Shown: positions 1 through 5,999 of the stretch, in pieces
How positions within the stretch are numbered: the first letter of the stretch is position 1
How the letters are laid out: each line of letters starts with the position of its first letter
Assembly (NCBI GenBank): GCA_021772695.1
Contig: JAJFLL010000033.1
Location: 1 to 8,214 of the forward strand
DNA: 8,214 nt
Direction of reading: 5' to 3'
From: Deltaproteobacteria bacterium
Lineage (GTDB): Bacteria; UBA10199; DSSB01
Made by a program: the position numbers and the translations under genes
Notes under the pieces: generated by a model
The model's input: only the letters and a program-made list of their open reading frames with translations
Told to the model about the DNA's origin: nothing
Database searches by the model: none

Positions 1-1689
1 GTCAACGCCATGACCGTGGGGTTGGTACATCGCGATCGCATTTTCAAAGGCCTCGCCGAAGGTGTCGGCAATCCCGTCATTTATGTGGGATCTAAAACCG
101 GGCGGGACGGGATCCACGGGGCCACCATGGCCTCCGATGAATTCGACGAAGCCAGTGAAGATAAGCGCCCCACCGTTCAAGTAGGCGATCCTTTTACCGA
201 AAAATTATTATTAGAGGCCTGTTTAGAACTCATGGGGCAAGACGTTTTGGTGGGTATTCAAGATATGGGGGCGGCCGGACTGACCAGTTCTTCCTTTGAA
301 ATGGCCTCCCGTTCCGGCAGCGGTATTGAGATGGACTTAAGCCGAGTACCAATTCGCGAGACGGGCATGACTCCTTATGAAATCATGCTGAGCGAATCTC
401 AAGAACGCATGCTCTTGGTGGCCAAAAGCGGATGTGAAGCGGCCGTATTAAAAATTTTCGCCAAATGGGATCTGTCTGCCGAAGTGGTGGGTAAAGTAAC
501 CGATGACGGCATGATGCGGTTAAAGTGGGGCGATGAGGTGGTGGGTGAATTGCCCATTGCGCCCTTGGTAGAGGCGGCGCCTATGTATCGCCGTCCCGCA
601 GAAAAACCCAAAGATTTAGAGGCGCGCCAACAACTCGATCTAAGCTCACTGCCGCTACCAAAAGATTGGAACTCGGTCTTATTAAAGATGTTGGGTTCGG
701 CCAATCTATGTTCTCGCAAATGGGTCTATCGCCAGTACGACCACATGGTCATGACCAATTCGGTGGTATTGCCCGGTGGCGATGCGGCCGTGCTTCGACT
801 CAAGGGCCTGCAGCAAGGGGTGGCGGTGACCGCCGATTGCAATAGTCGCTATGTTTTTCAAGACCCCTTTTGGGGAGCGGCCCATGCAGTGGCCGAGGCC
901 GCGCGCAATTTGGCTTGCGTGGGCGCCAAGGGCTTGGCCGTCACCGATTGTCTAAATTTCGGGAACCCAGAAAAACCCGAGATCATGTGGGAATTTCAAG
1001 AGGCCTTGAGGGGGATGGGAGAGGCCTGTCGGTCTTTAGATACACCCGTGGTGTCGGGCAATGTGAGTTTTTACAATGAGACCAAGGGGAAATCCATTTA
1101 TCCCACCCCAACCGTTGGCATGGTAGGGCGTATCAACGACGTGAAACAATATGGCACGGCCTTTTTCAAGGAGCCTGGTGACGCTATTTATTTGGTGGGA
1201 AACTTAATGGGACATTTGGGTGCCAGCGAATTTTTGTCCACTTATTATCAAAAAGTTGCCGGATCACCACCGCCCCTTGATTTTAATCAAGAGAAGGCCT
1301 TGCAAAGTTTCCTCATCAAGGGTTGGCAGACTGAGCTGTTTCAATCGGCCCATGATGTTTCCGATGGGGGATTGGCGGTGGCCTTGGCCGAATCTTGTTT
1401 TGGAGCAGTCCAGAACTGTGGCGTAGAAATTGATTTCGGTGCCAAATACGAGGGCTGGGAATTGGCGGGGCTCTTATTTGGTGAGGCCTGTGCGCGGGCC
1501 ATAGTGAGCGTTCGGGCCTCGAAGGCCGCAGTAGTGGCCGAATTGGCTGCCGCTCAGGGGCTGAGTTGCCAGCGCTTGGGGAACGTCAGCACCGAGCGCT
1601 TTCAATTGGGGTCCCATATTGATTTGCCCATTGAGGAAATCAGACAAGTTTGGAAGACTGGCTTTGCCCAAATAGTGGGAGAAGCGTAA
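1..1689 (+). CDS. purL: Phosphoribosylformylglycinamidine synthase subunit PurL, 5'-truncated
   Basis: The reading frame is open from base 1 to the stop at 1687-1689, so the gene enters from the left. About 562 residues remain of the roughly 720-750 usual for the small PurL type, so some 180 N-terminal residues are missing. PurL is the ATP-dependent synthetase that turns FGAR plus ammonia into FGAM in cytosolic purine synthesis. In bacteria with this type it works with separate PurQ and PurS subunits. Visible family blocks, counted from the Met at base 10, are VGSKTGRDGIHGA (26-38), QVGDPFTEK (57-65) and DMGAAGLTSS (85-94) in the first half. In the second AIRS-like half are GGDAAV near residue 256 and HDVSDGGLAVAL at 448-459. 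No glutaminase domain is fused to the C-terminus. The Met at base 10 is internal, not a start, because PurL homologues have this NAMTVGLV-like stretch mid-protein. purF follows after 28 nt, suggesting cotranscription. Confidence 0.96.
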   Translation, partial: VNAMTVGLVHRDRIFKGLAEGVGNPVIYVGSKTGRDGIHGATMASDEFDEASEDKRPTVQVGDPFTEKLLLEACLELMGQDVLVGIQDMGAAGLTSSSFEMASRSGSGIEMDLSRVPIRETGMTPYEIMLSESQERMLLVAKSGCEAAVLKIFAKWDLSAEVVGKVTDDGMMRLKWGDEVVGELPIAPLVEAAPMYRRPAEKPKDLEARQQLDLSSLPLPKDWNSVLLKMLGSANLCSRKWVYRQYDHMVMTNSVVLPGGDAAVLRLKGLQQGVAVTADCNSRYVFQDPFWGAAHAVAEAARNLACVGAKGLAVTDCLNFGNPEKPEIMWEFQEALRGMGEACRSLDTPVVSGNVSFYNETKGKSIYPTPTVGMVGRINDVKQYGTAFFKEPGDAIYLVGNLMGHLGASEFLSTYYQKVAGSPPPLDFNQEKALQSFLIKGWQTELFQSAHDVSDGGLAVALAESCFGAVQNCGVEIDFGAKYEGWELAGLLFGEACARAIVSVRASKAAVVAELAAAQGLSCQRLGNVSTERFQLGSHIDLPIEEIRQVWKTGFAQIVGEA

Positions 1690-1717
1690 TCAATCTGTCC
1701 CGCTAAGGAATTTCATT

Positions 1718-3100
1718 ATGTGCGGAATTGTCGGCGTATTCAATCATCCTGAAGCCTCGCGTATTGCCTATCTCGGGCTTTATGCCTTACAGCACCGTGG
1801 GCAAGAAGCCGCCGGCATCGTGAGTGTCAGCGAGGGTCGTTTGCAAACCCATCGGCGCATGGGCTTAGTGGGTGATATCTTCGACGAGCCAGTATTAGAC
1901 AAACTTCCCGGTAACATGGCTATCGGTCATGTGCGCTATTCCACCTCAGGTGCCTCTGCCGCTAAAAATATTCAACCCCTTGTCTTTGATTATTCCCATG
2001 GCGGCATCGCTGTTTCTCACAATGGTAATTTAGTGAATGCTCAGGTGTTGCGCAGTGAGTATGAAGCCCACGGTTCCATTTTTCAAAGTACCACCGACAC
2101 CGAAGTTATCGTGCATTTGATCGCCAGCCAACACGAAAAGGATCTACTCTCGCGGATCATTGCCTCGTTGAAACGGGTGGAAGGCGCCTATAGCCTGGTA
2201 TTTCTCACCGAAACTAAAATGATCGTGGCCCGCGATCCGCGGGGCTGGCGGCCCCTGGTGTTGGGAAAGTTGGGTGATAGCTATATCGTTGCATCTGAGA
2301 CTTGCGCTTTAGATTTGGTGGGAGCCACCTACGAGCGAGAGGTAGAACCTGGAGAAATACTGGTCTTTTCGAAAGAGGGCATGAGTTCCCATCGTCCTTT
2401 TCTCGATCCTCCCAAAAAGGCTTTTTGTATTTTCGAACATGTCTATTTCGCCCGGCCCGATTCCGAGATTTTCGGACGGGAAGTCTATGAAACCCGCAAG
2501 GGGTTTGGCCGCAGTCTCGCCAAGGAACATCCCGTCGAGGCCGATATGGTGGTGCCGGTTCCCGATTCGGGGGTGCCGGCGGCGCTGGGTTACAGTGAAG
2601 AATCAGGAATCCCCTTTCAGATGGGATTGATCCGGAACCACTATGTGGGACGAACCTTCATCGAACCCACCGATCAGATTCGGCACTTTGGCGTCAAAAT
2701 CAAATTAAATCCCGCCAAGAGTTTGGTGAAGGGGAAGCGATTGATTTTGGTAGACGATTCCATTGTGAGAGGAACCACTTCTCGAAAAATCGTCGATATG
2801 CTTCGAGAAGCGGGTGCCAAGGAAATCCATTTTCGCATCTCGAGCCCTCCCACCCGCTGGCCCTGTTTTTTTGGCATTGATACTCCCAATCGAAGTGAAT
2901 TGATCGCGGCCCAACAAGAACCCGAAGAAATCCGAAAATTCATCAATTGTGACAGTCTGGCCTACCTTTCCGTAGAAAATCTTTTTTATTTCAATAAGAA
3001 CCACGACGAATGGTTCTGCGATGCCTGCTTCTCGGGGAACTTCCCTATTCCCCTGCCGGATTTTCCAGATATTACTAAGGTAAAGTCCGATAAAAAATAG
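1718..3100 (+). CDS. purF: Amidophosphoribosyltransferase (glutamine PRPP amidotransferase)
   Basis: This enzyme catalyses the first committed step of purine synthesis, PRPP + glutamine to 5-phosphoribosylamine. The 460-residue length is normal. The N-terminal class II glutaminase domain (about 1-230) starts MCGIVGVF, so Cys2 becomes the nucleophile after Met removal and there is no propeptide. Other glutaminase blocks are HRGQEAAG (26-33), HVRYSTSG (71-78) and SHNGNL (100-105). The phosphoribosyltransferase domain has the PRPP loop LILVDDSIVRGTT at 342-354. Cys237, Cys383, Cys434 and Cys437 sit in the contexts that hold the [4Fe-4S] cluster in the Bacillus-type enzyme, so this is the iron-sulfur form rather than the E. 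coli form. The start is supported by AAGGA at 1705-1709, 8 nt before the ATG. It follows purL after 28 nt. No convincing terminator is seen after it. Confidence 0.97.
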   Translation: MCGIVGVFNHPEASRIAYLGLYALQHRGQEAAGIVSVSEGRLQTHRRMGLVGDIFDEPVLDKLPGNMAIGHVRYSTSGASAAKNIQPLVFDYSHGGIAVSHNGNLVNAQVLRSEYEAHGSIFQSTTDTEVIVHLIASQHEKDLLSRIIASLKRVEGAYSLVFLTETKMIVARDPRGWRPLVLGKLGDSYIVASETCALDLVGATYEREVEPGEILVFSKEGMSSHRPFLDPPKKAFCIFEHVYFARPDSEIFGREVYETRKGFGRSLAKEHPVEADMVVPVPDSGVPAALGYSEESGIPFQMGLIRNHYVGRTFIEPTDQIRHFGVKIKLNPAKSLVKGKRLILVDDSIVRGTTSRKIVDMLREAGAKEIHFRISSPPTRWPCFFGIDTPNRSELIAAQQEPEEIRKFINCDSLAYLSVENLFYFNKNHDEWFCDACFSGNFPIPLPDFPDITKVKSDKK

Positions 3101-3254
3101 ATATTTATCATAGAATTACTAGAATTTACATTAAGTAGTATTTTAGAGGCTTGATGGTGTATCGATTCGCTAAACTCTTAATAATTCAAGGGAATCCTAT
3201 AATATGCCTGGCAAAGTTTCCGTTGCATTTTTATCGAACTTTCCTAACAATCCT
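3101..3254. other. AT-rich intergenic stretch between purF and the RiPP cassette
   Basis: No gene is supported here. The stretch is markedly AT-rich compared with the flanking genes. It contains a short direct repeat (TAGAATT at 3111-3117 and 3120-3126, period 9). A frame open from a TTG at 3151 runs into the precursor gene, but it lacks family resemblance and has no ribosome-binding site. Confidence 0.6.
3198..3203 (+). promoter_or_regulatory. Possible housekeeping -10 box
   Basis: A perfect TATAAT lies 119 nt before the precursor start codon, but no acceptable -35 is found 16-18 nt upstream (CTCTTA at 17 nt). It could give basal transcription of the cassette, or be chance in AT-rich DNA. 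Confidence 0.25.
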
Positions 3255-3280
3255 GCATCCAAAGCCCCTGGTGGCCCGTA
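3255..3280 (+). promoter_or_regulatory. Predicted ECF sigma-factor promoter of the RiPP operon
   Basis: GCATCC (3255-3260, then AAAGC) is the proposed -35 and CGTA (3277-3280) the proposed -10, with 16 nt between them. This is the usual spacing for ECF promoters. The same two boxes with identical spacing occur at 6715-6740, the other intergenic gap of this cassette. From memory, the mycobacterial SigK consensus (CCATCC, then CCGAAT) has a related -35, and the sigma factor encoded here is partnered by an RskA-like protein. Transcription would start near 3286-3288, leaving a leader of about 35 nt that includes the strong ribosome-binding site. Assignment to the local sigma factor is an inference. 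Confidence 0.65.
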
Positions 3281-3287
3281 TCAGGGG
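3265..3287. repeat. Inverted repeat overlapping the predicted -10
   Basis: CCCCTG (3265-3270) and CAGGGG (3282-3287) form a perfect 6-bp inverted repeat with an 11-nt spacer. The arms lie inside the predicted promoter spacer and at the predicted transcription start. It may be an operator for a second regulator, or a hairpin if transcription comes from further upstream. It is not a clear terminator because the T run (GTTTTT) begins only after two further bases and is short. Confidence 0.4.
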
Positions 3288-3308
3288 TAAGTTTTTAACA
3301 ACCCTAAT

Positions 3309-3313
3309 GGAGG
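3309..3313 (+). promoter_or_regulatory. Strong Shine-Dalgarno site deciding the precursor start
   Basis: GGAGG lies 8 nt before ATG 3322. It selects this Met over the in-frame ATG at 3307, which overlaps the site itself, and over the TTG at 3151. It also implies high translation of the precursor. Confidence 0.8.
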
Positions 3314-3321
3314 AAAATCCT

Positions 3322-3747
3322 ATGTCTAAGGAGAGCAGAAATAAAAAATTACTATTGGGATCGGCTTTGGCCGGTTTGATGGTGGTCGGCCCCGGTTTGG
3401 CCGTGACCGCTAGCCCAACCGCTGCCAATACCGGTAAGTTTTTTCAGACTGCCGAATTGAGCGTGGGCTATCGAGTGGCCCAGGCGGAATCCCAAGATAA
3501 GGACGCCGCTAAAGAAGAAACCAAAGATGGCGAGAAGAAATGCTCCGCCGATAAGAAGTGCGGTGCCGACAAGAAATGTGGCGGTGACAAGAAAGACGCC
3601 GACAAGAAAGACGCCGACAAGAAGTGCGGTGCCGATAAGAAATGCGGTGCCGACAAGAAGTGTGGTGGCGATAAAAAAGACGCCTCTGCCAAAGATGCCG
3701 ATGCTAAAGCCGCCGACGGCAAATGTGGCGCCGGTTCCTGTGGCTGA
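3322..3747 (+). CDS. Secreted Cys-rich repeat RiPP precursor (HvfA/bufferin-like)
   Basis: This is a 141-residue protein. It has a basic n-region (about 1-9), a hydrophobic core (10-30) and an AxA-like cleavage region around 28-35, so Sec export to the periplasm is predicted. Then comes FFQTAELSVGYRVAQAE (40-56). It resembles the conserved 'LS-GY-VA' segment that I recall preceding the Cys repeats in HvfA-like precursors. The C-terminal half is low-complexity Lys/Asp/Cys sequence with eight Cys at 74, 80, 86, 102, 108, 114, 135 and 140. Seven of them are followed by Gly; Cys74 is followed by Ser. The motif is KKCG(A/G)D, and the tail is DGKCGAGSCG. In this family DUF692 enzymes with a DUF2063 partner convert such Cys into copper-binding groups, and the product is thought to sequester copper. 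Both partner genes follow. An unmodified metallothionein-like protein is the main alternative. The sequence does not fix the metal or the modified residues. Confidence 0.85.
   Translation: MSKESRNKKLLLGSALAGLMVVGPGLAVTASPTAANTGKFFQTAELSVGYRVAQAESQDKDAAKEETKDGEKKCSADKKCGADKKCGGDKKDADKKDADKKCGADKKCGADKKCGGDKKDASAKDADAKAADGKCGAGSCG
3535..3681 (+). repeat. Tandem coding repeat of the precursor core
   Basis: The repeat consists of 18-nt units (KKCGAD/KKCGGD) and 15-nt units (KKDAD). They form two blocks: residues 72-99 (three Cys units, then two Cys-less units) and 100-120 (three Cys units plus the start of a fourth). The first 63 nt of the two blocks are alike at about 53 positions. Both use the Cys codon order TGC, TGC, TGT, which points to block duplication. 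Most unit-to-unit differences are synonymous third-base changes. Confidence 0.85.
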
Positions 3748-3780
3748 TTAGCCCTCTCCGGTAGCTGATTCGTGTTTTCG

Positions 3781-3812
3781 GGCCGGGAGGGTTTTCCTCC
3801 CGGCCTTTTTTT
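3781..3812 (+). terminator. Intrinsic terminator between precursor and modification enzymes
   Basis: A perfect 10-bp GC-rich stem (GGCCGGGAGG 3781-3790, CCTCCCGGCC 3796-3805) with a 5-nt loop is followed by seven T (3806-3812). It starts 33 nt after the precursor stop and ends 29 nt before the next start codon. Partial readthrough would give much precursor mRNA and little enzyme mRNA from one promoter. A stand-alone promoter for the downstream genes was not recognised in the short remaining gap. Confidence 0.92.
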
Positions 3813-3841
3813 CGTTATCCGGTGCGTATAAAGGCAAATTT

Positions 3842-4741
3842 ATGAGCAAGACATCGGCAGGTCAGAAAAAAAATCAAGGTGATCGCTTTAAGGGCTATAG
3901 GCTTGGCGTGGGTTTAGGTCTGCGTCGGGAAAATTCCGAGGATTTGGTTAAATATAAGCCCTCGGAAATTGACTGTCTGGAGGCGGCCCCGGAAAATTAT
4001 TTCGGCACCGGCGGCAAACTCTATCGTGAATTTTTAGAATTGGCCGAAGTTTACCCCATCGTGTTTCATGGCATCTCAACCTCCGTGGGTTCTTTAAAAC
4101 CGCTCAACCGGAATTACCTGAAAGAGGTCCGAGCCTTCGTCAAAGATTTTTCCCCGGCCTGGTTCAGCGACCACCTTTGTTATTCCTCGGTCATGGGCGC
4201 CCAATTCCATGATCTCTTACCGCTTCCCTTTACCGAAGAGGCCATTAATCACGTGGTGCCTCGCATCCAACAAATTCAAGATGTTTTAGACCTCCCTTTC
4301 GCCATCGAAAATATTTCTTGTTACGTGCATCCTGGTGAACCGGAAATGAAGGAGTGGGAATTTGTGCGGGAGGTGGTGGAGCGGGCCGACTGCGGCCTGC
4401 TGCTCGACGTCAATAATCTCTATGTGAATTCGGTAAATTTTGGTTTCGATGTGGAGGAATATTTACAGCATATGCCTATGGAGCGCATCATGCACATCCA
4501 CGTGGCAGGGCACCGGGTCATGGACGACTTTCTACTAGATACCCACGGTGAAAACATCATCGATCCCGTCTGGAAAATCTTGGAGCGGGTGGCCTCCCTG
4601 ACCAGTTTGCCTGCGGTCATCGTGGAGCGAGACAATAATCTGCCTCCGTTACCGGACCAATTGGCCGAGGTTCGCATGGCCCGGCAGATCATTGAAAATG
4701 CCAACGCTGCGGGTGTTAGCGCCGTAGGCGGTGCCAAGTGA
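3842..4741 (+). CDS. bufB: DUF692 / MNIO multinuclear non-heme iron oxidase, RiPP-modifying
   Basis: This 299-residue protein is a full-length member of the DUF692 TIM-barrel family (MbnB, BufB, HvfB). Family members use a cluster of two or three irons and O2 to rearrange Cys in peptide substrates. Family blocks in order are GVGLGLR (22-28), EAAPENYF (47-54), HG (76-77), FSDHL (108-112), LPLPFTEEA (126-134), ENISCY (156-161), LLLDVNNLYVNSVNFGFD (186-203), HIHVAGH (218-224), DTHG (233-236) and VERD (261-264). By alignment from memory to MbnB, the iron ligands map to His76, His111, Glu156, Asp189, His220, Asp233, His235 and Glu262, all present, so the enzyme should be active. AAGG at 3831-3834 is a modest ribosome-binding site. 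There is no signal peptide, so it acts in the cytosol before export of the precursor. Its stop overlaps the next start, so it is coupled to the DUF2063 partner. Assignment as modifier of the upstream precursor rests on context. Confidence 0.93.
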   Translation: MSKTSAGQKKNQGDRFKGYRLGVGLGLRRENSEDLVKYKPSEIDCLEAAPENYFGTGGKLYREFLELAEVYPIVFHGISTSVGSLKPLNRNYLKEVRAFVKDFSPAWFSDHLCYSSVMGAQFHDLLPLPFTEEAINHVVPRIQQIQDVLDLPFAIENISCYVHPGEPEMKEWEFVREVVERADCGLLLDVNNLYVNSVNFGFDVEEYLQHMPMERIMHIHVAGHRVMDDFLLDTHGENIIDPVWKILERVASLTSLPAVIVERDNNLPPLPDQLAEVRMARQIIENANAAGVSAVGGAK

Positions 4742-5448
4742 GTAGCTTGAAAGAGATCGAAGCCTTCTGGGAAAAAGTTTGCTTTGATCCCAATTACCAG
4801 CCGGAAGGCCGGTACCAGACCTACCGGGAATTGGTATTCTCAGGCATGTTAGATGTGTTGCAGAGTATTTGTCCCGTCGCCCGGGGCATTCTTTCCGATG
4901 GGGATTGGCAGCAGGTGTTGCAGGAATTTTTGCGGGAAGCCCCGCCTCGTTCCGTAGTGATTCGACAACTTCCCTTTGAAGCCTCCCAATACCTCAAAGA
5001 CCATGATCATGTGTTGAGCGAGACCTATCCTTGGTTGGGCGAACTCATGGAATACGAGTACCTAGAAGTGGGGGTGCGCTTTGCCCCTGAAGTTCAGGTC
5101 ACCGGTCCCAAAGATTCACTTAGTTTGAACCCGGCCCACGCCTTAGGTGCCTATACCTGGCCCGTACATTTTATCAGCGAAACTCGCCATGACCCCGATA
5201 AGTTGCCCCGGGCCGAATATTTTTTATTTCTTTGGCGCGAGCCCGAATCCCTCGAGGTAAAGTTTATGGAGATCAATCCTCTAGTGGCCGCGGTCTTCCG
5301 GCATCTGCAGAATGGGCCACTAAATGAAATATCCCTGCTGCAGCAGGTGGCCGATGAAATGGAAATCGAGCCCGGCACGGAGTATCTTGAAGAAGGTAAG
5401 GCCTTATTAAAAGGCTTGGCAGATAAAGGCATCGTGTTTAAAAACTAA
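4738..5448 (+). CDS. bufC: DUF2063-type partner protein of the MNIO enzyme
   Basis: This 236-residue protein begins at GTG 4738, overlapping the upstream TGA by 4 nt (GTGA), which indicates translational coupling. The N-terminal half (about 5-100) shows the DUF2063 pattern. It has an aromatic 'FW..VCFDP' opening, YQTYRELVFSGMLDVL near 27-42, 'CPVARGIL' and 'W..VLQEFLRE', then PWLGELMEYEYLEV at 98-111. The C-terminal half (about 115-236) matches the second domain seen in MbnC/HvfC-like proteins and ends in a predicted helical, winged-helix-like region. In characterised systems this partner binds the leader of the precursor and forms a heterodimer with the DUF692 enzyme. It is often labelled 'putative DNA-binding', a domain-name legacy that should not be taken as function here. 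No signal peptide or membrane segment is present. The sigma factor starts 2 nt after its stop. Confidence 0.88.
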   Translation: MSSLKEIEAFWEKVCFDPNYQPEGRYQTYRELVFSGMLDVLQSICPVARGILSDGDWQQVLQEFLREAPPRSVVIRQLPFEASQYLKDHDHVLSETYPWLGELMEYEYLEVGVRFAPEVQVTGPKDSLSLNPAHALGAYTWPVHFISETRHDPDKLPRAEYFLFLWREPESLEVKFMEINPLVAAVFRHLQNGPLNEISLLQQVADEMEIEPGTEYLEEGKALLKGLADKGIVFKN

Positions 5449-5450
5449 TC

Positions 5451-5999
5451 ATGCACTCCAACCCACAATTGGTTGAATTTCTCGAGGCCACTTCCCGAGG
5501 AGACCGTGTCAGCTTCGCCAAACTCTACGAGCAAACGGCTCCACATCTATTTGCCTTAGCCCAGCGTATCCTAAAAAGGAAGGATTGGGCGGAAGAAGCC
5601 CTGCAGGACAGTTTTTTGAAAATCTGGAAAAAGGCGGCAGATTTTGATCCGCAGAAGGGTAGGGCCTTCAGTTGGATCGCCACCATCGTGCGAAACGGTT
5701 GCCTCGATCAATTACGAAAATCTTCCCGAGAACCCTTGAGTCCCGAAGGCATCAAAGAGGAATGGCACGCGGCGCATCAAGCGGGCCCCTTAGATTTAGC
5801 AGCCTTGTCCCAGTCCGCCAAAGCCCTGCAGGATTGCCTTAAGGAATTGAGTGAGGAAGAACGCAATACCCTGGTCTTGGCCTACTGGCGGGGCCTGACC
5901 CAAAGTGAGATGGCGCAAAATCTGGACCGACCCTTGGGTACCGTGAAGACTTGGGTACGTCGGGGTCTGGAACGCCTCAAAGGATGCCTGGAACGATGA
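5451..5999 (+). CDS. ECF RNA polymerase sigma factor (SigK-like, RskA-partnered)
   Basis: This 182-residue protein has only regions sigma2 and sigma4, typical of extracytoplasmic-function sigma factors. Sigma2 spans about 21-91, with the core-binding stretch DWAEEALQDSFLKIWKKA (45-62) and the -10-melting part FSWIATIVRNGCLDQLR (73-89). Sigma4 spans about 124-178, with a helix-turn-helix LTQSEMAQNLDRPLGTVKTWV (149-169) that reads the -35. No extra C-terminal sensor domain is present. The start lies 2 nt after the bufC stop without a clear ribosome-binding site, so translation probably depends on bufC. The anti-sigma gene overlaps its end by 4 nt (ATGA). Placement inside the RiPP operon and the shared promoter motif at 3255 and 6715 suggest it drives its own operon. 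This regulon is inferred. Bufferin-type operons I know of are more often tied to a different sigma/anti-sigma type (SigF with a DUF1109/NrsF partner). Confidence 0.93.
   Translation: MHSNPQLVEFLEATSRGDRVSFAKLYEQTAPHLFALAQRILKRKDWAEEALQDSFLKIWKKAADFDPQKGRAFSWIATIVRNGCLDQLRKSSREPLSPEGIKEEWHAAHQAGPLDLAALSQSAKALQDCLKELSEEERNTLVLAYWRGLTQSEMAQNLDRPLGTVKTWVRRGLERLKGCLER

Noticed and set aside
3089..3109. Possible terminator after purF (GATAAA...TTTATC)
   Set aside because: The stem is only 6 AT pairs-rich bases long with no T run after it; too weak to call.
3151..3321. In-frame extension of the precursor upstream to a TTG start at 3151
   Set aside because: It would bury the signal peptide 57 residues inside the protein, has no ribosome-binding site, and overlaps the predicted promoter. 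GGAGG at 3309 points to ATG 3322.
3535..3690. CRISPR-like repeat array
   Set aside because: The repeats are in frame, have no unique spacers, and differ mainly at synonymous positions, so they are coding tandem repeats.
3468..3722. Open frame on the - strand across the Cys repeat, and another + strand frame at 3527-3751
   Set aside because: Both are frame shadows of the tandem repeat, with low-complexity translations and no start signals.
3322..3747. Precursor as an ordinary cytosolic metallothionein
   Set aside because: A clear signal peptide, regular KKCG repeats and the adjacent DUF692/DUF2063 genes favour a RiPP precursor, although an unmodified metal-binding protein cannot be fully excluded.
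3803..3841. Separate promoter for bufB using CGTA at 3825-3828 or TATAAA at 3827-3832
   Set aside because: The matching -35 position falls in the terminator stem and T run and has no similarity to GCATCC or TTGACA.
4263..4290. Another GCATCCAA resembling the ECF -35 box, within bufB
   Set aside because: There is no CGTA at 16 nt downstream and it lies in well-conserved coding sequence.
4738..5448. bufC product as a DNA-binding regulator
   Set aside because: The DNA-binding label of DUF2063 is a legacy name. Tight coupling to the DUF692 enzyme supports the substrate-binding partner role.
5951..5995. GTG start at 5951 adding 15 residues to the anti-sigma factor
   Set aside because: It lies deep inside the sigma gene; ATG 5996 with the ATGA overlap gives the family-like N-terminus.
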